Part shown: piece after piece, positions 13,757-17,234 of the stretch
Layout: each line of letters begins with the position of its first letter
How positions within the stretch are numbered: position 1 is the first letter of the stretch
Assembly: GCA_021805265.1 (NCBI GenBank)
Contig: JAJZFR010000160.1
Coordinates: 1 to 17,234, forward strand
Length of the DNA: 17,234 bases
Source: Acidobacteriota bacterium
Lineage (GTDB): Bacteria > Acidobacteriota > Terriglobia > Terriglobales > Acidobacteriaceae
Direction of reading: 5' to 3'
Notes under the pieces: model-generated
The model's input: only the letters and a program-made list of their open reading frames with translations
Database searches by the model: none
What the model was told of the DNA's origin: nothing
Translations under genes and position numbers: made by a program

Positions 13757-16441
13757 ATGAACAAATTCATGACGCAAATGATGCAAGGATTCGTCCTCAG
13801 CGCTGGAGCACTTCTCAGTATTCTGGCGGCGCAGCCTGCCGTGGCCCAGGGTACCGCAACCGCTCCGTATCTGGATACCCATCTGACCGCAGAACAGCGG
13901 GCTGCTGACCTGGTGCACCGCATGACGCTCGCCGAGAAGGCGTCGGAGATGCAGAACAATTCCGCTGCCGTTCCCCGCCTCAACATTCCCGCTTACCAGT
14001 GGTGGAGCGAGGCGCTCCATGGCGTCATCAACGAGGGTGTCACCGAGTATCCGGAGCCAATCGGTTTGGCTGCCACCTTTGATGCCGCAGGGATCCACAC
14101 CATGGCGGCGCAGATTGGCATCGAGGGACGAATCAAGCACGTGCAAAATCTGCGCGAGGGACACACGGGCATCATGGGAGGCCTGGATTTCTGGTCCCCG
14201 AATCTGAATATCTTCCGCGATCCACGCTGGGGCCGTGGTCAGGAGACCTACGGCGAAGACCCGTTCCTCACTGGCCGCATGGGCGTTGCTTACGTGACGG
14301 GATTGCAGGGCGACAATCCAAAGTATTACCTGGCCATTGCCACTCCCAAGCATTATGACGTGCATAGCGGACCGGAGCCGACGCGCCACTTCGCCGATGT
14401 GGACGTGAGCAAGCACGACGAGGTCGATACATACGAGCCGGCCTTCCGCGCCGCCATTGTCGAAGGCAAGGCCGGTTCCATCATGTGCGCCTACAACGCG
14501 ATCAATGGCCAGCCGGCATGCGCCAACCAATATCTGCTCCAGGACCAGTTGCGCGGCAAATGGGGATTTCAGGGATATGTGGTTTCGGATTGTGATGCGG
14601 TGAGAGACATTGCCGCCAATCACCGCTATCGACCCACGCAGGCACAGGGCGTGGCCATCTCGGTCATCCGTGGAATGGACAACGAGTGCGTCACCTTTAC
14701 TTCGAGGTTTGGCGAACCGGTGGACAAGGCGTATATCGATGCCGTTCAGCAAGGTTATCTTCCCCAGGACACACTGGATACGGCTCTGATTCGGCTCTTC
14801 ACGGCGCGGATCAAACTTGGCATGTTCGATCCGCCGGATATGGTTCCGTACACAAAGATCGATGAGAAGGAACTGGACAGCGCCGAACATCGCGCCCACG
14901 CACGTAAACTCGCCAATGAGTCCATGGTGCTGTTGAAGAACGACGGCCTGCTGCCTCTGAAGCCCGGGATCAAAAAGATCGCAGTCGTAGGTCCACTTGC
15001 CGACCAGACCAGGCCGCTGATCGGAAACTATGCAGGCCAGCCCACGCATATTGTCTCCATCCTCGACGGCCTTCATGCTGAGTTCCCCGGCGCTTCCATC
15101 ACGTTTGTCCCCGGAACCCAGTTCCTGCGTACCGATGGGACTCCGGTGCCTGACAGTCTTCTCACAACTCCCGATGGCAAGCCCGGCCTGAAGGCTGACT
15201 ACAACGAAGGCATGCGGAGAGGGCCGCCGGTTCCAGGAGCGAGCACCACACCGATCACTAGCCGCACCGAGCCCAACGTCAATCTCACGGATAGCAGCTT
15301 GCCGGCCGAGATTGCCAGCAGAAAAACCTTTGGCGTTCAATGGTCAGGATTCCTCACGCCCACGGATTCGGGCGACTTCATACTTGGTATTCGCGCCGCA
15401 GGTTTTGCAAGACTTACCGTTGACGGCAAACAGGTGGCAATGGCCTTCGGGGGTGGTGGCGGCGGAATCTCATCTGGCGTCGGTCGGCTGCACCTTGAGA
15501 AGGGCCACAAAGTCGCGCTTAACATCATGTACGGCAGCACAAACGGCAAGCGTCAGGCCGAACTGATCTGGGCCAAGTCGAATAACGCGCCGTCGCCTGA
15601 GGCCATTGCTGCCGCGAAAAATGCGGATGTGGTCATCGCCGTGGTCGGCATTACGAGCCAGCTTGAAGGCGAAGAAATGCCAGTCACCGAACCAGGATTT
15701 CTCGGTGGCGATCGCACCAGCATCGATCTTCCGCAACCGGAAGAAGAACTGGTGGAAGCCATGGCAGCCACCGGCAAGCCGCTCGCCGTGGTGCTCATGA
15801 ATGGCAGTGCTCTGTCTGTTAACTGGATCAACCAGCACGCCAACGCCGTGCTCGAAGCCTGGTATCCCGGCGAAGAAGGCGGCGCGGCGGTCGCCGAGAC
15901 GCTGAGCGGAAAGAACAATCCCGCTGGCCGGCTGCCAATCACGTTCTACACTGGCACCAGCCAACTACCCAACTTTGAAGACTACGGAATGGCCAACAGG
16001 ACGTATCGGTACTTCACCGGCAAGCCGCTCTTTCCATTTGGCTATGGACTCAGCTACACAACCTTCAGCTACAGCGATCTCAGTGTCCCTACCCAGGCTG
16101 TGGCCGCGGGGCAGTCGGTCACCGCCGATGCGACGGTAACCAACACAGGCAAAGTCGCGGGAGATGAAATTGTGCAGCTCTATCTCAAGTTCCCTCCTGT
16201 CAAAGGTGCACCTCAGGTTGCTCTTCGCGGATTTCAGCGCATCCATCTCGAAGCTGCCGCGAGCCAGAAGGTCCATTTCGATCTGAAGCCTCGTGATCTG
16301 GGCATGGTGACGGAGGACGGAAATCCGATCATTACTCAAGGGGATTACACAATCAGCATCGGTGGCGGGCAGCCTGACACTGGCGCATCGACCGTCAGCG
16401 GGAAATTCCATATCGAGGGTCAAGTGGACTTACCCGAGTAG
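13757..16441 (+). CDS. GH3 beta-xylosidase-like glycoside hydrolase with PA14 insert, secreted
   Basis: This 894-residue GH3 enzyme probably cuts xylose from the non-reducing ends of xylo-oligosaccharides. The signal peptide ends near AVA-Q (residue 30). The N-terminal barrel contains DFWSPNLNIFRDPRWGRGQE (144-163), typical of the beta-xylosidase/arabinofuranosidase branch, the substrate-binding KHYDVHSGPEPTRH (198-211), and nucleophile Asp278 in GYVVSDCDA. The alpha/beta sandwich (about 385-735) is interrupted by a PA14 module (about 476-606; FGVQWSGFLTPTDSGDFILG), with a glycine-rich loop GGGGGG. A fibronectin-III-like domain (about 780-872; VTNTGKVAGDEIVQLYL) closes it. I chose ATG 13757, which has GAGG 6 nt upstream, over an in-frame TTG at 13745 that overlaps that ribosome site. 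It follows the CBM48-CE1 gene by 128 bp; co-transcription or its own promoter are both possible. Beta-glucosidase activity is the main alternative. Confidence 0.92.
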   Translation: MNKFMTQMMQGFVLSAGALLSILAAQPAVAQGTATAPYLDTHLTAEQRAADLVHRMTLAEKASEMQNNSAAVPRLNIPAYQWWSEALHGVINEGVTEYPEPIGLAATFDAAGIHTMAAQIGIEGRIKHVQNLREGHTGIMGGLDFWSPNLNIFRDPRWGRGQETYGEDPFLTGRMGVAYVTGLQGDNPKYYLAIATPKHYDVHSGPEPTRHFADVDVSKHDEVDTYEPAFRAAIVEGKAGSIMCAYNAINGQPACANQYLLQDQLRGKWGFQGYVVSDCDAVRDIAANHRYRPTQAQGVAISVIRGMDNECVTFTSRFGEPVDKAYIDAVQQGYLPQDTLDTALIRLFTARIKLGMFDPPDMVPYTKIDEKELDSAEHRAHARKLANESMVLLKNDGLLPLKPGIKKIAVVGPLADQTRPLIGNYAGQPTHIVSILDGLHAEFPGASITFVPGTQFLRTDGTPVPDSLLTTPDGKPGLKADYNEGMRRGPPVPGASTTPITSRTEPNVNLTDSSLPAEIASRKTFGVQWSGFLTPTDSGDFILGIRAAGFARLTVDGKQVAMAFGGGGGGISSGVGRLHLEKGHKVALNIMYGSTNGKRQAELIWAKSNNAPSPEAIAAAKNADVVIAVVGITSQLEGEEMPVTEPGFLGGDRTSIDLPQPEEELVEAMAATGKPLAVVLMNGSALSVNWINQHANAVLEAWYPGEEGGAAVAETLSGKNNPAGRLPITFYTGTSQLPNFEDYGMANRTYRYFTGKPLFPFGYGLSYTTFSYSDLSVPTQAVAAGQSVTADATVTNTGKVAGDEIVQLYLKFPPVKGAPQVALRGFQRIHLEAAASQKVHFDLKPRDLGMVTEDGNPIITQGDYTISIGGGQPDTGASTVSGKFHIEGQVDLPE

Positions 16442-16511
16442 CGTCGGCCAGCAACAAAGCGGGCGAACACGGACACATAGTTATGGACCAGCAACAGAAA
16501 AGGAAAATCCA

Positions 16512-16883
16512 GTGAACAAACTTCGCAACGTAGTTGTTTTAACAATATTGGCTGCGGGCCTTGCCCTCACCGCATGGGCCGCCGACTTGACCGGACAATG
16601 GACCGCAACCTTCAACACACAGATTGGCGAGCAGCATTACACCTACACCTTCAAAGTGGACGGCGAAAAGCTCACCGGCACGGCGAAGAACGACCGGGGA
16701 ACAACCGACATCACCAACGGCACGATCAAGGGCGATCAGATTTCTTTCGATGAACGCCTTGATTTCAACGGACAGACCATTGTGATCCAGTACACCGGCA
16801 CGGTCTCTGGCGACTCGATAAAGCTACACCGCAAGGTGGGCGACCTTGCTGAAGAAGACCTCGTCGCGAATCGAGTCAAATAG
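16512..16883 (+). CDS. Small secreted beta-rich protein of unknown function
   Basis: This protein of 123 residues is read from GTG 16512, which has AAGGAAAA about 5 nt upstream. A Sec signal peptide (residues 1 to about 24; VVVLTILAAGLALTAWA) is followed by about 100 residues with alternating strands: LTGQWTATFNT, YTYTFKVDGEKLTGTAKNDR, DITNGTIKGDQISFDERLDF, TIVIQYTGTVSGDSIKLHRK, and a VANRVK end. The pattern suggests a small beta-barrel or lipocalin-like sandwich. Similar small secreted proteins are, to my knowledge, common near glycosidases in Acidobacteria, where they are usually called hypothetical. No catalytic motif or cysteine is visible in the mature part. An upstream in-frame ATG (16362) lies inside the GH3 gene and would bury the signal peptide, so it was rejected. 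It follows GH3 by 70 bp on the same strand and is likely co-transcribed. Binding of a sugar or lipid is possible but not shown. Confidence 0.75.
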   Translation: MNKLRNVVVLTILAAGLALTAWAADLTGQWTATFNTQIGEQHYTYTFKVDGEKLTGTAKNDRGTTDITNGTIKGDQISFDERLDFNGQTIVIQYTGTVSGDSIKLHRKVGDLAEEDLVANRVK

Positions 16884-17017
16884 CCGCGACAACCCACGGC
16901 ATTTCTTACGTGGAGGCTCCCGAAACGAAATCCTTCGCATGATAGGCAATAGGTTGTGCGGAGTCGAGCCAGCTCAAATGACGGGCGATTGTCGCTCGAT
17001 ATAAAAAGGGGGAATTC

Positions 17018-17234
17018 ATGCTCAGACGGGATTTCTGTAGACTACTTGCGATCATCGCGGCAGGGAGATCTATTCCATCCTATGGGCAGGACACGCCGGG
17101 AAGCCGCCCGCCGTTGTCGAGCGGGTTCAACCATTACACACAGGACTACGCTCAGTTTTGCGCATTGCCGCCGGACAAGAGAGTCTTCTACAGGGTCAGT
17201 GATGGAAAGATCGTCGAGGAGCGGCTCGATGAGT
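17018..17234 (+). CDS. 5' part of an exported protein, family not recognised (runs off the window)
   Basis: ATG 17018 is preceded by AAAAAGGGGG, a strong ribosome site, and opens a frame of 72 codons that continues past the right edge. The N-terminus MLRRDFCRLLAIIAAG has a twin-arginine-like RRDF followed by a hydrophobic stretch, so Tat export is possible; Sec export is the alternative. The next residues (SSGFNHYTQDYAQFCALPPD, then KRVFYRVSDGKIVEERLD) do not let me name a family. It lies 134 bp after the small secreted protein, without a convincing terminator between them, so it may extend the same locus. Confidence 0.7.
   Translation, partial: MLRRDFCRLLAIIAAGRSIPSYGQDTPGSRPPLSSGFNHYTQDYAQFCALPPDKRVFYRVSDGKIVEERLDE

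Noticed and set aside
13520..15340. A 606-codon open frame antisense to the GH3 gene
   Set aside because: It mirrors a strongly coding gene, is rich in Arg, His, Gly and Val as codon-bias shadows are, shows no domain, and overlaps the end of the esterase gene as well.
16448..16496. A 9-bp direct repeat CCAGCAACA, 40 bp apart, between GH3 and the small gene
   Set aside because: Two short copies without a mobile-element gene or inverted ends; chance or a small local duplication suffices.
16362..16511. A longer start of the small secreted protein inside GH3
   Set aside because: The longer form overlaps GH3 and places 50 residues before a clear signal peptide. GTG 16512 has its own ribosome site.
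16894..16913. A CCACG/CGTGG hairpin after the small protein gene, as a terminator
   Set aside because: The stem is only 5 bp with a 10-nt loop and no T-run follows.

Overview
The window is a plant cell-wall (hemicellulose) degradation locus from a GC-rich Gram-negative bacterium. Acidobacteriota of the Terriglobales/Acidobacteriaceae type fits best. That is an inference from the style of the genes (many secreted glycosidases and esterases of the tannase, SASA and CBM48-CE1 types, and a small secreted beta-strand protein), not from a marker gene. No rRNA, tRNA, CRISPR array, transposase or phage gene is visible.

Left block, minus strand (transcribed from about 11210 down to 5). Six genes lie head to tail: a GH51 alpha-L-arabinofuranosidase (11103-9526), a second GH51 carrying an inserted CBM-like module (9429-7303), a CE1-type esterase (7260-6151), a GH31 alpha-xylosidase-like enzyme (6048-3673), a tannase/feruloyl esterase (3689-2025) and a SASA-type acetylesterase with an inserted beta-sandwich (2008-5). 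Gaps are 96, 42, 102, -17 and 16 bp, so an operon is likely. Each product begins with a plausible Sec signal peptide.

Centre: a LysR-family regulator (12241-11354, minus strand) lies between this operon and a plus-strand block. Plus-strand block: a CBM48-like/CE1 esterase (12405-13628), a PA14-containing GH3 beta-xylosidase-like enzyme (13757-16441), a small secreted protein (16512-16883), and the first 72 codons of a gene that runs off the right edge (17018-17234).

The most interesting signal is regulatory. Two T-N11-A elements built on a TCGA..(A)TAAAT..CGA core lie 22 bp apart, centre to centre, between lysR and the plus-strand esterase. Two related elements lie 23 bp apart upstream of the minus-strand operon. 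This paired spacing is what LysR-type regulators normally use, so one regulator may control both arms and itself.

Taken together, the enzymes could remove acetyl and hydroxycinnamoyl (feruloyl-type) esters, arabinofuranosyl and alpha-xylosyl side groups, and then terminal beta-xylose. Acetylated, feruloylated arabinoxylan or arabinose-bearing xyloglucan are the candidate substrates. No backbone-cutting endo-enzyme or sugar transporter is inside the window. No stretch longer than 300 bases lacks a gene.
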